A stretch of DNA of 64,000 bases from contig JABXKE010000002.1 of assembly GCA_013540595.1 (NCBI GenBank), positions 186,050-250,049 of the forward strand, read 5' to 3'. Of the stretch, positions 16,564-26,209 are shown in pieces. The DNA comes from Pyrodictium sp. (GTDB lineage Archaea > Thermoproteota > Thermoprotei_A > Sulfolobales > Pyrodictiaceae). The position numbers and the translations under genes were made by a program. How positions within the stretch are numbered: position 1 is the first letter of the stretch; every line of letters starts with the position of its first letter. The notes below the pieces were generated by a model. That model saw only the letters and a program-made list of their open reading frames with translations, made no database searches and was not told the origin of the DNA.

Positions 16564-16838
16564 AGTTCGTCGCAGCTTCCTGTTTTACAAGAAGGAAGCT
16601 ATGCTGCACCCACTCGTCTAACCAATACAAAATTCCGCGTATAAAAGTTTCCCGTCTACATCGCATACAGACTGAATACTTGTCCAAACACGAAACCTTG
16701 TTTATAGTCAGTTGTTCAATATTGTATATGTATAATTATTATAATTTTCTAGTTTGATAAACTACGATAAAAACGAGAAATATTCAATCATTTTCTTCTA
16801 CTACTAGAGTTTTATCGGTCTGTCATTAGTCTGTTATA
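16564..16838 (+). promoter_or_regulatory. AT-rich upstream region and TATA box of sucCD
   Basis: This 275-base stretch holds no gene. It is very AT-rich (for example 16719-16765) and ends with TTTTAT at 16810-16815, about 27 bases before the GTG at 16839, so a leaderless sucC transcript is predicted. CGATAAAA at 16765-16772 is the exact reverse complement of TTTTATCG at 16810-16817, so a partial copy of the promoter element lies inverted 37 bases upstream. This may be chance in such AT-rich DNA. Confidence 0.45.
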
Positions 16839-18008
16839 GTGGTGTCTATAGGTTTGAAGCTGTTCGAGTATGAGGCCAAAGAAGTATTCAAGTCCTATGG
16901 GATACCAGTACCAAGAGGAGTTGTAGTATCAAAAGACGACAACATAAGAGAGGCACTAAAGAAGGAGGGGCTTGAACCACCTGTTGTTGTTAAAGCCCAA
17001 GTACTTGTTGGCGGGCGCGGAAAAGCTGGTGGAGTAAAGATAGCACGTACATGGGATGATTTAGAGAGAATTGCAGAAAACATGTTCACTACTGGAATCA
17101 AAGGAGTCAAGCCACGCCTACTACTAGTAGAAGAACTTGTAGAACACGATGCAGAACTCTACTTGTCTGTAGTACTTGATAGAGCTTCACGCCGGCCACT
17201 AGTATTAGCGAGTACTGAGGGCGGCGTAGACATAGAAGAGATTGCCAAAGAAAAGCCTGAAGCCATACATAGACTCTATGTTGACCCATTTGCTGGCCTA
17301 AGAGGCTATATGGCTCGCAAGCTAGGCAAAAAGCTTGGGCTTAGCGGTAAGCTTCTCACACGCTTTGAAACACTCACAGCTACGCTATACAGGATATTCA
17401 CTACTCTCGATGCTGAGCTAGTCGAGATAAACCCATTAGCCTTGACAAGTGATGGGCTCGTAGCGCTTGACGCAAAAATCATAATAGATGATAATGCTTT
17501 GTGGAGACACAGTGACCTCGCTTCTGAGGGTAGGTTAGAGCTTAGCGGCGAGTATACAGAATGGGAGCTATATGCTAGGGGGAAGGGCCTAGCTTTCGTT
17601 GAGCTTGACGGCTGTGTAGGTATCATGGGTAATGGTGCCGGCTTAACTATGGCTACAATGGATCTCGTACTCATGCAAGGCGGTAAACCAGCTAACTTCC
17701 TTGACATTGGCGGTGGCGCGTCAGCAGAGCGGGTTAAAACTGCACTAGAACTTCTCTACAAGTACCCTAAGGCCAAGAGCATATTCATAAACATATTTGG
17801 TGGTATAACTAGGGGGGACGAAGTAGCCAAAGGCATTGTAGCCGCTGTAAGCGAGCTTGGACAGCAGAAACCCATAGTCGTCAGGCTCTCGGGTACGAGG
17901 GCTAGGGAGGGCAAGGAGATACTAGAGAAAGCTGGCATTGTAGCCTATGAAGACCCCCTCGAAGCTGCTAAGAAAGCTGTTGAACTCGCTGGAGAATGCA
18001 AGTACTAA
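16839..18008 (+). CDS. sucC: Succinyl-CoA synthetase beta subunit
   Basis: The 389-residue protein begins LFEYEAKEVFKSYGIPVPRG, the standard start of the ATP-grasp domain of the beta chain, followed by VVVKAQVLVGGRGKAGGVK. The C-terminal ligase domain has the phosphate loop GCVGIMGNGAGLTMATMDL and the segment ANFLDIGGGAS. Together with SucD it interconverts succinyl-CoA and succinate with nucleotide phosphorylation, either in the TCA cycle or in the dicarboxylate/4-hydroxybutyrate carbon-fixation cycle of Desulfurococcales. Two adjacent GTG codons (16839 and 16842) are possible starts. It is 70 bases upstream of sucD on the same strand. Confidence 0.95.
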   Translation: MVSIGLKLFEYEAKEVFKSYGIPVPRGVVVSKDDNIREALKKEGLEPPVVVKAQVLVGGRGKAGGVKIARTWDDLERIAENMFTTGIKGVKPRLLLVEELVEHDAELYLSVVLDRASRRPLVLASTEGGVDIEEIAKEKPEAIHRLYVDPFAGLRGYMARKLGKKLGLSGKLLTRFETLTATLYRIFTTLDAELVEINPLALTSDGLVALDAKIIIDDNALWRHSDLASEGRLELSGEYTEWELYARGKGLAFVELDGCVGIMGNGAGLTMATMDLVLMQGGKPANFLDIGGGASAERVKTALELLYKYPKAKSIFINIFGGITRGDEVAKGIVAAVSELGQQKPIVVRLSGTRAREGKEILEKAGIVAYEDPLEAAKKAVELAGECKY

Positions 18009-18078
18009 GCCTCTGTTTTATCCCGTGTAATCCGCACATCATGTCAACTCAGTTGAGGAGTCTGGAGGTGTATTATGT

Positions 18079-18954
18079 ATGGCTATACTTGTAGATAAGA
18101 ATACACGCGTAATAGTTCAAGGTATTACTGGGCGAGAGGGGAGCTTCCATACTAAACTCATGCTGGAGTATGGCACGAAGATAGTGGCAGGCGTCACTCC
18201 GGGCAAGGGAGGAGCAGAAGTACATGGCGTCCCCGTATACGACACTGTTGAAGACGCATTGGCCGAGCATCCAGAGGCTAATACCTCGATAGTATTCGTG
18301 CCTGCAAGATTTGCTCCTGACGCTGTCTACGAAGCTATTGATGCTGGTATACGCTTAGTAGTAGTTATCACTGAACACATACCAGTCCATGACACTATGA
18401 GGATGGTTAACTACGCGAGGAACAAGGGCACAATAATAGTTGGACCAAACACGCCAGGCGTTATAAGCCCCGGCAAATCAAAAGTAGGTATAATGCCTGC
18501 AGAAGCCTTCACGCCTGGCCCCGTAGCTATAATATCTAGGAGTGGAACATTAACCTATGAAGTCGCAGCACAACTGTCAAAAATAGGAGTAGGCCAGTCA
18601 ACAGTGTTAGGCGTCGGAGGCGACCCTATAATAGGGCTTGACTTCACTGAGGCCATGAAGCTTCTAGAGAAAGATGATGAGACGAAGCTGCTTGTCCTCA
18701 TAGGCGAGATAGGCGGTGACATGGAGGAGAGAGCTGCAGCAATGATAGAGAGGGGAGAATTTACAAAGCCTGTAGTAGCATACATTGCTGGACGAACTGC
18801 CCCACCCGGTAAGAGGATGGGTCATGCAGGCGCAATAATATCTATGGGCATGGGCGACTATAGGAGTAAAGTTGAGGCTTTAAGACGTGCAGGTGTTGAC
18901 GTAGCAGAAACTCCCTTCGAAGTAGCGAAGCTCGTCAAAAAACACCTCAGCTAA
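18079..18954 (+). CDS. sucD: Succinyl-CoA synthetase alpha subunit
   Basis: The 291-residue protein begins with the CoA-binding domain ([24 protein letters not shown]). It contains [20 protein letters not shown] and the catalytic phosphohistidine segment [13 protein letters not shown] near 249. Length and motif order are those of canonical alpha subunits. It follows sucC and ends by overlapping the stop of the convergent OB-fold-like gene by four bases. The ATG chosen is the second of two close ATGs (TATGTATGGCT), because MAILVDKN aligns with the family start. Confidence 0.95.
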   Translation: MAILVDKNTRVIVQGITGREGSFHTKLMLEYGTKIVAGVTPGKGGAEVHGVPVYDTVEDALAEHPEANTSIVFVPARFAPDAVYEAIDAGIRLVVVITEHIPVHDTMRMVNYARNKGTIIVGPNTPGVISPGKSKVGIMPAEAFTPGPVAIISRSGTLTYEVAAQLSKIGVGQSTVLGVGGDPIIGLDFTEAMKLLEKDDETKLLVLIGEIGGDMEERAAAMIERGEFTKPVVAYIAGRTAPPGKRMGHAGAIISMGMGDYRSKVEALRRAGVDVAETPFEVAKLVKKHLS

Positions 18955-19433
18955 TTAATGCCACTAATCGTCTCTTCGCTGTGTCCTCTACTAGTTTTTT
19001 CGACTACGCTTATATTATCAGCACGTATGTATATTACATGGTTCTCCTTTGATATATAAATTATTGTTCCTACAGTCTTCACAACACTTCCTTCAACTAC
19101 TCTGTCTTGTATTTCGGCGTCTGGGACAATTACTATCATCACGCTATACTGTTGAGAGAGAGGATTATCCTTATCTATCTCAACGACTAGTGCCTTGCTA
19201 GCTCCACTAGCGTCGTAGGACATTATTATGTCCACTACTCTGCCCTTAACAACAATATTCTGTCCAACCTTTGCTCTTGCACTAGTAGCGTACTCCTGTA
19301 CAGGCTTAGGGTTTAGTAGTGGGTCAAGAGTATGGAGTAGACCACTCTGGATATCGCTACTAAACCCTACAGCTAAGGCTATAGCTGTCAAGGCTACTAG
19401 TAGTAGTAGCTTAGTTGAAGCCACTTGTAACAC
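18951..19433 (-). CDS. Membrane-anchored OB-fold-like protein, second copy near sucCD
   Basis: The 160-residue protein has an N-terminal hydrophobic segment (about 8-22, [16 protein letters not shown]) that could be a signal anchor. A beta-rich domain follows, with [32 protein letters not shown] and [29 protein letters not shown]. The repeated G-x-V-x-x-V/I strand pattern is that of an OB fold, as found in CcmE-like and other envelope proteins. Cysteines and an obvious haem ligand are absent. Layout matches the 144-residue protein at 16079, which suggests two diverged relatives flanking succinyl-CoA synthetase. Function is unknown. The four-base tail-to-tail overlap with sucD indicates tight packing, not cotranscription. 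Confidence 0.5.
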   Translation of the reverse strand: MLQVASTKLLLLVALTAIALAVGFSSDIQSGLLHTLDPLLNPKPVQEYATSARAKVGQNIVVKGRVVDIIMSYDASGASKALVVEIDKDNPLSQQYSVMIVIVPDAEIQDRVVEGSVVKTVGTIIYISKENHVIYIRADNISVVEKTSRGHSEETISGIN

Positions 19434-19630
19434 CTGCCTAGAGACGCTTGTTTGCTTCTACCTTCCTATAATGAAGGAGCACGCATAGCCTGGTAGGGTT
19501 GGGCAAAAGAATTCTTACTTGGCAGAGGTAAATAGGCCTAAGTGAACTTTCTATCTGGGAGTATTACGTTTTGTTGTATACCCTTATTTTGCCCAGTAGC
19601 GTTAAACCTTTTGTACGGTGTAAAGAGGGC

Positions 19631-21016
19631 TTGTCTGCTTACGATCTCGTTGTTATAGGTGGTGGTCCTGGCGGGTACCCTGGGGCTATACGTGCTGCCC
19701 AACACGGTCTGCGAGTTGCTATAGTTGAAGCAGAGCATTTTGGTGGTGAATGCACTAATTATGGGTGTATACCGACTAAGGCGCTATTGATGGCGTCTAT
19801 AGCTGTTTTTGAGGCTAAGCGCTGGGGTGGAGAAGCTAAGCTAGATCCTAGTGTTCTTGCTGAGAAGGTTGAAAGTGTTGTTAAGAGAGTGCGTGGTGGT
19901 ATTGAGCACGTCCTTGAGAGTTATGGTGTGGAAATTGTTAGGGGTGTAGCGCGTATAGAGGGTAAGGGCAGGGTTGCCGTCGAATCTAGTGATAATAGGT
20001 CCATTCTAGAGTATAGAGCCTTACTATTGGCTCCTGGTAGTGTGTCCTGGTCGCCGCCAAGCCTTGAGCCTACTGGTGTTAGAATTGTTGACAATAGGGG
20101 GATACTGAGAGGCTACATTAGGAGTCCTCCTAGAAGCCTACTAGTTGTTGGGGGAGGCCCTGTAGGTGTAGAGTTTGCACAGGTATTCGCTGCTTTGGGT
20201 ACAAGTGTTACTGTTGCAGAGATGATGCCACGTTTATTGCCTGGTATGGACAGAGACTTGGGGCTCTATGCTAGGAGGCTCTTAGCTAAGCACGGCGTCA
20301 AGGTCAAGACGAACTGTAGAGTTGAATCCTTAGAAGAGAGGAGTAGTGGTGTTCGTGCTAAGCTGTGTGGGGGCGAGGAGGAGTATGAGGCTGTTCTCGT
20401 GGCTATAGGTAGGAGACCGAGAACACGTGGGTTGGGCCTTGAAAATATTGGTGTTGAAGTTGATGAGAAGGGTTTCATTAAGACCGACGAGTACCTTGAG
20501 ACTACTGCCAGTAATGTCTACGCTTCAGGTGACGCTACTGGACACCCAATGCTCGCGCACAAGGCTATACATCAATCACTAATAACAGCTGACAATATCG
20601 CGTTAGGGAAGAAAGTGAAATACGATGCTAGTCTTATACCAGTAGTTGTCTATGGAGCTGTCGAGCTCGCACAAGTAGGTATTGTGTCAGCTAAAGATGC
20701 TAGAGAGAAAGGGTTCAACGCAGGAGAGACAAGAGTAAGGCTAGGGTCTGTAGGCTATGCCGTCGCAGCAGGGGCTGAGGATGGTTTCGCGAAGATAGTC
20801 TATGACAAGAAGACTGGAAGACTGTTAGGCGCTAGTATAGCAGCTCCACACGCCTCAGACATCATTGCAGCTGTGGCAGTCGCCATAGCTGCTGGTATGA
20901 GTGTCGAAGAGGCAAGCCATGTGGTCTACCCGCATCCCGCTGCTTGTGAGGCCTTTATAGAGGCTTTAATGGCTGCAAAAGGGCTACCACTGCACTACAT
21001 ATTTCCACGCAGTTAG
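19631..21016 (+). CDS. lpdA: Dihydrolipoyl dehydrogenase
   Basis: I place the start at TTG 19631, directly after AAAGAGGG. The protein then begins LSAYDLVVIGGGPGGYPGAIRAAQ, as in the family; the open frame extends 20 residues further up. FAD-binding GxGxxG is at the N-terminus. The redox disulfide GGECTNYGCIPTKAL, the NAD-binding VVGGGPVGVEFAQ, the second FAD motif YASGDATG and the C-terminal YPHPAACEA (His-Pro-x-x-x-Glu base) follow in order. The enzyme re-oxidises lipoyl groups of 2-oxoacid dehydrogenases or the glycine-cleavage H protein with NAD+. Neither complex is encoded in this window, though a lipoate-ligase-like gene is at 29104. About 460 residues, normal length. Confidence 0.9.
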   Translation: MSAYDLVVIGGGPGGYPGAIRAAQHGLRVAIVEAEHFGGECTNYGCIPTKALLMASIAVFEAKRWGGEAKLDPSVLAEKVESVVKRVRGGIEHVLESYGVEIVRGVARIEGKGRVAVESSDNRSILEYRALLLAPGSVSWSPPSLEPTGVRIVDNRGILRGYIRSPPRSLLVVGGGPVGVEFAQVFAALGTSVTVAEMMPRLLPGMDRDLGLYARRLLAKHGVKVKTNCRVESLEERSSGVRAKLCGGEEEYEAVLVAIGRRPRTRGLGLENIGVEVDEKGFIKTDEYLETTASNVYASGDATGHPMLAHKAIHQSLITADNIALGKKVKYDASLIPVVVYGAVELAQVGIVSAKDAREKGFNAGETRVRLGSVGYAVAAGAEDGFAKIVYDKKTGRLLGASIAAPHASDIIAAVAVAIAAGMSVEEASHVVYPHPAACEAFIEALMAAKGLPLHYIFPRS

Positions 21017-21063
21017 CCGGCACTTGAGCTAGAGGAAAACTGGCTTATTGCTAGGTTACGCTA

Positions 21064-22038
21064 CTATTTTTCCTCGATAACACCTCTGATAGCTCGGTGC
21101 AGTAGTTCACTCTTATGGATAGTATAGAGAGAGCCGCCGGTATCTTCGATTATCACTATTCCAGCCCAATAGTCAACTATCCTAACCTTTCTTCCCTCAA
21201 GAGCTTCGAGGTCTACTTGGCGTATTGAAGTGAAGTCCTTGGGGCTATGTTTTAGTGGTATAACGCTGAGAGCATTATATGAGCCGTTGAGCCCTAAACT
21301 GCTAAGCATTGCTGCAAGCCTGCTAGCAGCCCTCCCAGCTTCAGTAAGAAGCCTTGATGCAAGCTGTGCTGACAAGCGTAGCCTCTCTATTAGTCTTACA
21401 GCCGATCCCTCTGTAGCAACGCGCTGCCGGCCAAGCTTCTTCTCCAGGTTTCTGGCTCCAAGTATGCCTTCTTCGTATATTCCAGCAGCAGAGACATGAG
21501 GCTGCTCAGCTATACGCCACATGAGACGCCAAGACTGGGTGAGCCCTATCTTTAGCTTAGAACCCCCATAGTCTAATGCGTACACAGTAAACTTCTCAGA
21601 GGAAGAGGCGATAGCACTGCACGCCCTGTCATACCCCTGCGCACAGAGCTCGTAGAGAGCTTTAACACTATTACTATGCAATCTACAATAGCCGCTTCTT
21701 GTTGATGCTAAACGCGTACAGTACTCATGCTCCCAAGGCTTGCCAGGCACACCCTCGTGGTACCTACAGAACATGTAATCTAACAGCTTCTCAAACCGTA
21801 TCACTGGATCCCAGACTACTTCAACTCTACTACTCCCAGCACGCTGAGCTATAACACCAATTCTCGAAATCCTATAGACTGTTAGGTCAACACTTACTAC
21901 GGGCTGACCCTGCCCTAACCCGGTAAACCACGCAGCAAGCCCTTGGGCTCTAGACGAAGCTGAAGCACTTGTAACTTGTTCGTACTCGAATACTATTGCA
22001 CGTATAGCGAGTAAACCCTCCACACTTAGACCCCACAA
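21064..22038 (-). CDS. DUF2797 family protein
   Basis: The 324-residue protein has a Cys/His-rich central region (FCRYHE at about 90, CTRLASTRSGYCRLH around 107-121) that could bind zinc. It is followed by FTVYALDYGGSKLKIGLTQSWRLMWRIAEQPHVSAAGIYEEGILGAR. This second segment matches the conserved part of DUF2797, which resembles the strand pattern of GIY-YIG-type domains (VYAL, KIGLT). A helical region and a C-terminal beta segment follow. No activity has been shown for the family, to my knowledge. The gene is the downstream member of a minus-strand pair with the inositol-phosphatase family gene (13-base gap), so cotranscription is likely. Confidence 0.7.
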   Translation of the reverse strand: MWGLSVEGLLAIRAIVFEYEQVTSASASSRAQGLAAWFTGLGQGQPVVSVDLTVYRISRIGVIAQRAGSSRVEVVWDPVIRFEKLLDYMFCRYHEGVPGKPWEHEYCTRLASTRSGYCRLHSNSVKALYELCAQGYDRACSAIASSSEKFTVYALDYGGSKLKIGLTQSWRLMWRIAEQPHVSAAGIYEEGILGARNLEKKLGRQRVATEGSAVRLIERLRLSAQLASRLLTEAGRAASRLAAMLSSLGLNGSYNALSVIPLKHSPKDFTSIRQVDLEALEGRKVRIVDYWAGIVIIEDTGGSLYTIHKSELLHRAIRGVIEEK

Positions 22039-22051
22039 GAAGCCCTTCTTC

Positions 22052-22948
22052 CTAGTCTGCTCTCGGCTTGAAGATGTTCTTTAAGAGGTACCCGTATCCC
22101 TCGCTCTCTAGCGCTTTAGCAAGATACTTCATAGAATCACTACTTGATGCAACAGCAACACTTCCAACCCTCTCGACACGCGTGAGGCTAGCACCAAGGT
22201 TTTCTATTACTACTGTAGAACCAGACTCAACTGCTATCCACACAGCAGCAGCAACATCTACAACACGCAGCTTACCGCGAACATCTATGAACACTTCTGC
22301 ACGTCCAAGACTTGTCCACGTTATCTCTAAGCATGCACTACCAAGTGAGCGTAGGGGTCTGCCTGGTGCAAGCTTCATATATCTCTGCACTACTCTTGCT
22401 TGGTCAGTGTTTTCAAAGTATGCTAGTATCATGCGGGCAGGCGGCCTCCGGGGAGAAGCTTTTGATCCACCCTCATAAACGCCAAGACCACGTGCAAAAC
22501 TAATGACAGGCCAGCTGTGTACTGGTGCAATTGCACCAGCTACAACATCACTGAGCCTCGGCTCTCGACCCTTAGGCATCACTGCTATAGCTATACTTAC
22601 AGCACTCCAGGGTATAAATGAAGCATAGTTCTTACTGCCGTCAAGAGGGTCAACGACAGCTATGAAGGGCCCATCGCTAATCCTGGTCAAGCCATGTTCT
22701 TCGCCAAGGAAATACCCGTTAAAACTCTCAGTTCGCAATAGTTCAATGATGTGTTTCTCGTTCTCGACATCTATCCTTAAACCCTCGTCTGCATCATGGC
22801 TATGCCGTAAGACGACCTCAGTGTACTCTTCAGCACCAAACTTGTCACGCAAAAAGCCTGCTGCTTCACCAGCAACTCTACGAACAATATTTAATAAGTC
22901 AAGTAGCTCTCTACGAGTCAGAGCAGGAGCCTCCACGTGCTCGTTCAA
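22052..22948 (-). CDS. Inositol monophosphatase/fructose-1,6-bisphosphatase family enzyme
   Basis: The 298-residue protein has the family motifs in order: a GEE-type metal site in YFLGEEHG, VVDPLDGSKNYA (the DPxDGxxN signature) and a C-terminal RVVDVAAAVWIAVESG in place of the usual WDxAAG. Archaeal members often hydrolyse both inositol-1-phosphate and fructose-1,6-bisphosphate. The former is used for inositol lipids and the osmolyte di-myo-inositol phosphate in hyperthermophiles. The replacement of the Trp-Asp motif by Val-Asp is a small departure that keeps the metal ligand Asp. Thirteen bases separate it from the DUF2797 gene. Confidence 0.85.
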   Translation of the reverse strand: MNEHVEAPALTRRELLDLLNIVRRVAGEAAGFLRDKFGAEEYTEVVLRHSHDADEGLRIDVENEKHIIELLRTESFNGYFLGEEHGLTRISDGPFIAVVDPLDGSKNYASFIPWSAVSIAIAVMPKGREPRLSDVVAGAIAPVHSWPVISFARGLGVYEGGSKASPRRPPARMILAYFENTDQARVVQRYMKLAPGRPLRSLGSACLEITWTSLGRAEVFIDVRGKLRVVDVAAAVWIAVESGSTVVIENLGASLTRVERVGSVAVASSSDSMKYLAKALESEGYGYLLKNIFKPRAD

Positions 22949-23071
22949 GGGAACCCCCGACTCACTACTCTACTACTAAGGGTTCTTAACTAATCACTAC
23001 GCAGCTTGTAGAGAACCGGGTCTACACATGGCTTCTCGGCGCGAGTCGTGGTGCACGGTCTTTTGTAATCC

Positions 23072-24058
23072 TTAGAAAAACAGTATGTCCTGGCCCTCAC
23101 AGTCACTCATTATCCTGGTTCCCGTTAATCCCTCAAGGGCTTCTCTTGCCCTTTCGAGCATAGCGATTAAGCTGAAGCCATTCTTGCTGTGCTCAACAAA
23201 CATTGCTCCAGCCTCAACTTTAGGCCCCATACTCCCCTTGGGGAACTCCCCCTTCTCGAGGAGTTCCCTCGCCTTGTGTGGTGTCATGCACTTGATGAGT
23301 TTCTGGCTAGGCCTCCCATAGTCTACATATGCGCCCTCAACATCTGTCAGTATTGCTAGTACATCAGCATCAATCTCTCTCGCGAGCACGGCAGATGCAT
23401 AGTCCTTGTCTACTACAGCCTCCACTCCCTGGATCCAATGATTACTCCTTACTACTGGTATCCCACCACCACCAACTGCTATCACAACATACCCATTGTC
23501 CACAAGCATCCTGACAGTCCTAGCTTCAACTATGCTCAAAGGCTTAGGGCTTGGTACTACACGTCGATAACCACCGCGGGGGTCAGGCTTGAATACCCAA
23601 CCATACTCTATTGCTAGCTTCTCAGCCTCCTCCTTGGAATAGAATGGGCCTATGGGCTTTGTAGGCTCTCTCCAGGCTGGATCATCTTTTGAGACAAGAC
23701 TCTGAGACACAACAGCTACCACTCTACGCTCTAGCCCTCGTTCCTCGAGGGCATTACCTATAGCTTGTTGGAGCATGTAGCCTAACCAGCCCTGCGTCAT
23801 CGCGTCAGCAACATCGAGAGTTATGCCTCGACTAGACTCCTTCCCTGCACGCTGAACCCACTCAAGTATAATCCCTACCTGTGGGCCATTCCCGTGTGTA
23901 ACAACTACGCGGTAGCCCTGCTCTACTAGTGACGCTATAGTCTCAGCTGCTATTCGCACATTACGCCACTGCGCGTCAAAGCTCTCCCCCTTACGCATGA
24001 AGGCATTACCGCCAAGTGCTACGACTATAAGACTATTCTTCTCTAAGCCAGCAACCAT
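23072..24058 (-). CDS. arcC: Carbamate kinase
   Basis: I start at the ATG at 24058, giving 328 residues beginning MVAGLEKNSLIVVALGGNAF; the open frame extends 25 unlike residues upstream. Motifs of the amino-acid-kinase fold are GGNA, VVTHGNGPQVG, VIAVGGGGIPVV and the TDVEGAYVDYG segment. These fit carbamate kinase, which makes ATP from carbamoyl phosphate and ADP (or the reverse in hyperthermophiles, to protect and channel carbamoyl phosphate). No ornithine or aspartate carbamoyltransferase gene is nearby. AT-rich sequence at 24086-24114 likely holds the promoter. Confidence 0.92.
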   Translation of the reverse strand: MVAGLEKNSLIVVALGGNAFMRKGESFDAQWRNVRIAAETIASLVEQGYRVVVTHGNGPQVGIILEWVQRAGKESSRGITLDVADAMTQGWLGYMLQQAIGNALEERGLERRVVAVVSQSLVSKDDPAWREPTKPIGPFYSKEEAEKLAIEYGWVFKPDPRGGYRRVVPSPKPLSIVEARTVRMLVDNGYVVIAVGGGGIPVVRSNHWIQGVEAVVDKDYASAVLAREIDADVLAILTDVEGAYVDYGRPSQKLIKCMTPHKARELLEKGEFPKGSMGPKVEAGAMFVEHSKNGFSLIAMLERAREALEGLTGTRIMSDCEGQDILFF

Positions 24059-24167
24059 ACTGACCACCAACCATGTAATGCTAACGGTTATACAGCAATA
24101 ATAATTAATAATTGCTGTTAGCAACACCATCAAAACGGTAGGGCTCTAAGAGTGTGGCTCAATGCTC

Positions 24168-24758
24168 TTACTCGCACTTTCTAGGACAAGCCAGCCATGC
24201 CTCGAGTTCACGGGTAGAAGTTATCTCTGCATGCCTTGTACTCCAACGTCTGTCGCTTAGACCTATAACATAGACGTGGACAGACCTAAGTATATCAGCC
24301 TCGTCTCTTAGCCTCTTAACGTAGACAGGTGTCCACCCAGGCACAGGGAAGTCTACTGTGACGACTCTCGCGCCAGGCCGTAGCTCTGCTTCAAGCTTGG
24401 GTCGTAACACTTCATTTATACTCTTGTAGAGGTATATGTATACTAGTGTTGCATCTTCAAGGCTTACCTTCATGAAGTCTTCCTCAATTATCTCAACACG
24501 ATCAGCTACACCGTGTATCTTCGCATAAGCACGAGCAACCTCGACTAGCACAGGGTCTATCTCTACTCCAACAGCCTTCTTGACACAGTAGTCTCGTGCC
24601 GCTATAACTACTACCCTACCATCACCAGCCCCGAGATCGTACACTATATCACACGGAGTAACCCAGGCTGCTCGTAAAGCTGCATGGACTACCGATAAGG
24701 GTGTCGGTATAAATGGAGCTCTAGGGGCTGATCTCGTCAATGCAGTCCACACTCGCAT
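24168..24758 (-). CDS. Class I SAM methyltransferase, aKMT/FAM173-like protein-lysine methyltransferase
   Basis: The 196-residue protein begins near FIPTPLSVVHAALRAAWVTPCDIVYDLGAGDGRVVVIAA. This is the N-terminal P-T-P helix and the GxGxG SAM-binding loop of the small archaeal lysine methyltransferase aKMT and eukaryotic FAM173 proteins. Acidic VGVEIDP and EEDFMKV follow, then LVYIYLYKS, which takes the place of the DPP/F-type active-site motif. The Sulfolobus homologue methylates the chromatin protein Cren7 and other proteins. By analogy this enzyme may do broad-specificity lysine methylation, common in crenarchaea. The substrate call is inference. It is divergent from the EamA transporter gene with only 40 bases between. 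Confidence 0.75.
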   Translation of the reverse strand: MRVWTALTRSAPRAPFIPTPLSVVHAALRAAWVTPCDIVYDLGAGDGRVVVIAARDYCVKKAVGVEIDPVLVEVARAYAKIHGVADRVEIIEEDFMKVSLEDATLVYIYLYKSINEVLRPKLEAELRPGARVVTVDFPVPGWTPVYVKRLRDEADILRSVHVYVIGLSDRRWSTRHAEITSTRELEAWLACPRKCE

Positions 24759-24798
24759 ACCGTATTAGCCGGAAGATCTTTTTCCTTCTTACCCAAAT

Positions 24799-25722
24799 AT
24801 GCTTGAATTCAAGAGAAGACAACAGGAGATGCGGGTGTGCAAAGTGGGCAACCCTAGCTTGCTGGGGTTGAGTGCTGCAGCGCTTGCAGGCATATTCTTC
24901 GGACTCAGTGATGCCCTTGTCAGAGCAGCTTCTGCAAGGCTTACGCCGCTACAGAACCTCTTCATCAGTCTCGTGGTTGGCACACCACTCCTCTGGGCCG
25001 CCGCAGTATATGATGGCCTTGCTTTCCCACCATTCAAGGTTGCTATGTTATGGGTACTGGCTGGCTTGGCGAATTTCGTTCTAGGCAGATTACTCTTCTA
25101 CACGTCTATAACCTATGCTGGTGCTTCTACTGCAGCTGTAGCAGCAAGCCCTACTAGTGCATTCTCAGCACTGCTAGCATGGGCTTTTCTAGGAGAAGAA
25201 ATAACGTTGAGACAACTTGTAGGCCTATTCATTTTCGTTATAGCTGTCTACATAGCTAGTGTTAAGCCTAGTGGTGAGGCGCTACACGGTGGAAAAAGTG
25301 TTATCGGCGTGTTATCTGGAGTAGCTGCAGCCCTCGCATTCTCAGCCTCAACACTACTAGTAAGGATGGCTGGTGGCTATGAGCAGGCAGACCCCCTTGT
25401 AGGCGTAGCAATATCATATACTTCAGCTCTACCAATAGTTGTACCTCTTACGTTAGCCAAGGAGAAGAGAGTTGAGATAGGCAGGCATACATGGTACATG
25501 GTTGTGGCATCCGCCTCTGTCGCACTTGCACAGCTTCTCAGGTATCTAGCCCTAGCCCTTATGCCAGTGGTATACGCTGTGGTTCTCATGGGCTTATTCC
25601 CATTCCACACATTCCTCTTCGCACATATGCTACCCAGAGAAGCTAGGGAGAAGCCACAGCTAAGACATGGAATAGCAGCGGCGCTGGCCACACTAGGAGT
25701 AATACTCGTAAACATATCCTAA
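24799..25722 (+). CDS. EamA/DMT-family transporter
   Basis: The 307-residue protein has about ten membrane helices in two EamA repeats. The first half starts LGLSAAALAGIFFGLSDALVRA and ends with the conserved LLAWAFLGEEITLRQLVGLFIFVIAVYIA. The second repeat begins VIGVLSGVAAALAFSASTLLVR and ends GIAAALATLGVILVNIS. This is the drug/metabolite transporter superfamily; substrates cannot be told from sequence. The annotated ATG at 24799 gives a basic leader; an internal GTG slightly downstream is possible. Confidence 0.85.
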   Translation: MLEFKRRQQEMRVCKVGNPSLLGLSAAALAGIFFGLSDALVRAASARLTPLQNLFISLVVGTPLLWAAAVYDGLAFPPFKVAMLWVLAGLANFVLGRLLFYTSITYAGASTAAVAASPTSAFSALLAWAFLGEEITLRQLVGLFIFVIAVYIASVKPSGEALHGGKSVIGVLSGVAAALAFSASTLLVRMAGGYEQADPLVGVAISYTSALPIVVPLTLAKEKRVEIGRHTWYMVVASASVALAQLLRYLALALMPVVYAVVLMGLFPFHTFLFAHMLPREAREKPQLRHGIAAALATLGVILVNIS

Positions 25723-25756
25723 AACTATACAGAGACTTAGGGGCAGGGTTAGAGCC

Positions 25757-26092
25757 ATGGAGAACTACGAGGAGGCAACTGAGCACATAAGAGAGCTGGT
25801 CCTAGAAGCTCTCCTCTACATACAGGAAGCCTGTAGGAGAACTTGTGCTCGGGCCAGCTGCGAGAACATCGAGGACTACTTAGCGGCGGCCATGGATGAG
25901 GCCGAGGAGGCTGCGAGAAACCCCTCACCATGGATTCACACCCCTAGCCTACAGCTCGCAGCGAGACAGATAGAGAAAGAGGCAGTAGTGTTAGACGAGA
26001 AGGGGTGTAGGGAGGAGGCAGAACTCTTTCGTGAAGCTGCGCGCCGCCTCTACATGGCTGACATAGTCTCGAACAGGAGAGTAAGCACGTAA
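25757..26092 (+). CDS. Small helical hypothetical protein
   Basis: The 111-residue protein is acidic and predicted almost wholly helical, with amphipathic stretches such as YEEATEHIRELVLEALLYIQEACRR and AARQIEKEAVVLDEKGCREEAELFREAARRLY. Four Cys are present in the middle and end. It follows the EamA transporter gene by 34 bases and is probably cotranscribed. The amphipathic repeat could suggest a HEPN- or four-helix-type bundle, but I see no diagnostic motif, and no family name is offered. Amino-acid composition and codon pattern look like a real gene. Confidence 0.6.
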   Translation: MENYEEATEHIRELVLEALLYIQEACRRTCARASCENIEDYLAAAMDEAEEAARNPSPWIHTPSLQLAARQIEKEAVVLDEKGCREEAELFREAARRLYMADIVSNRRVST

Positions 26093-26209
26093 ATGAGCTA
26101 CTCAGAACTACTGTCAAACACTACAACAAGCCAAGATAGTGGAGGACATAGAGAAAAACTATGTGGTTTAGTGCATAACCCAAGTGTTCGCCTAGCCAAG
26201 TATAAGTCT

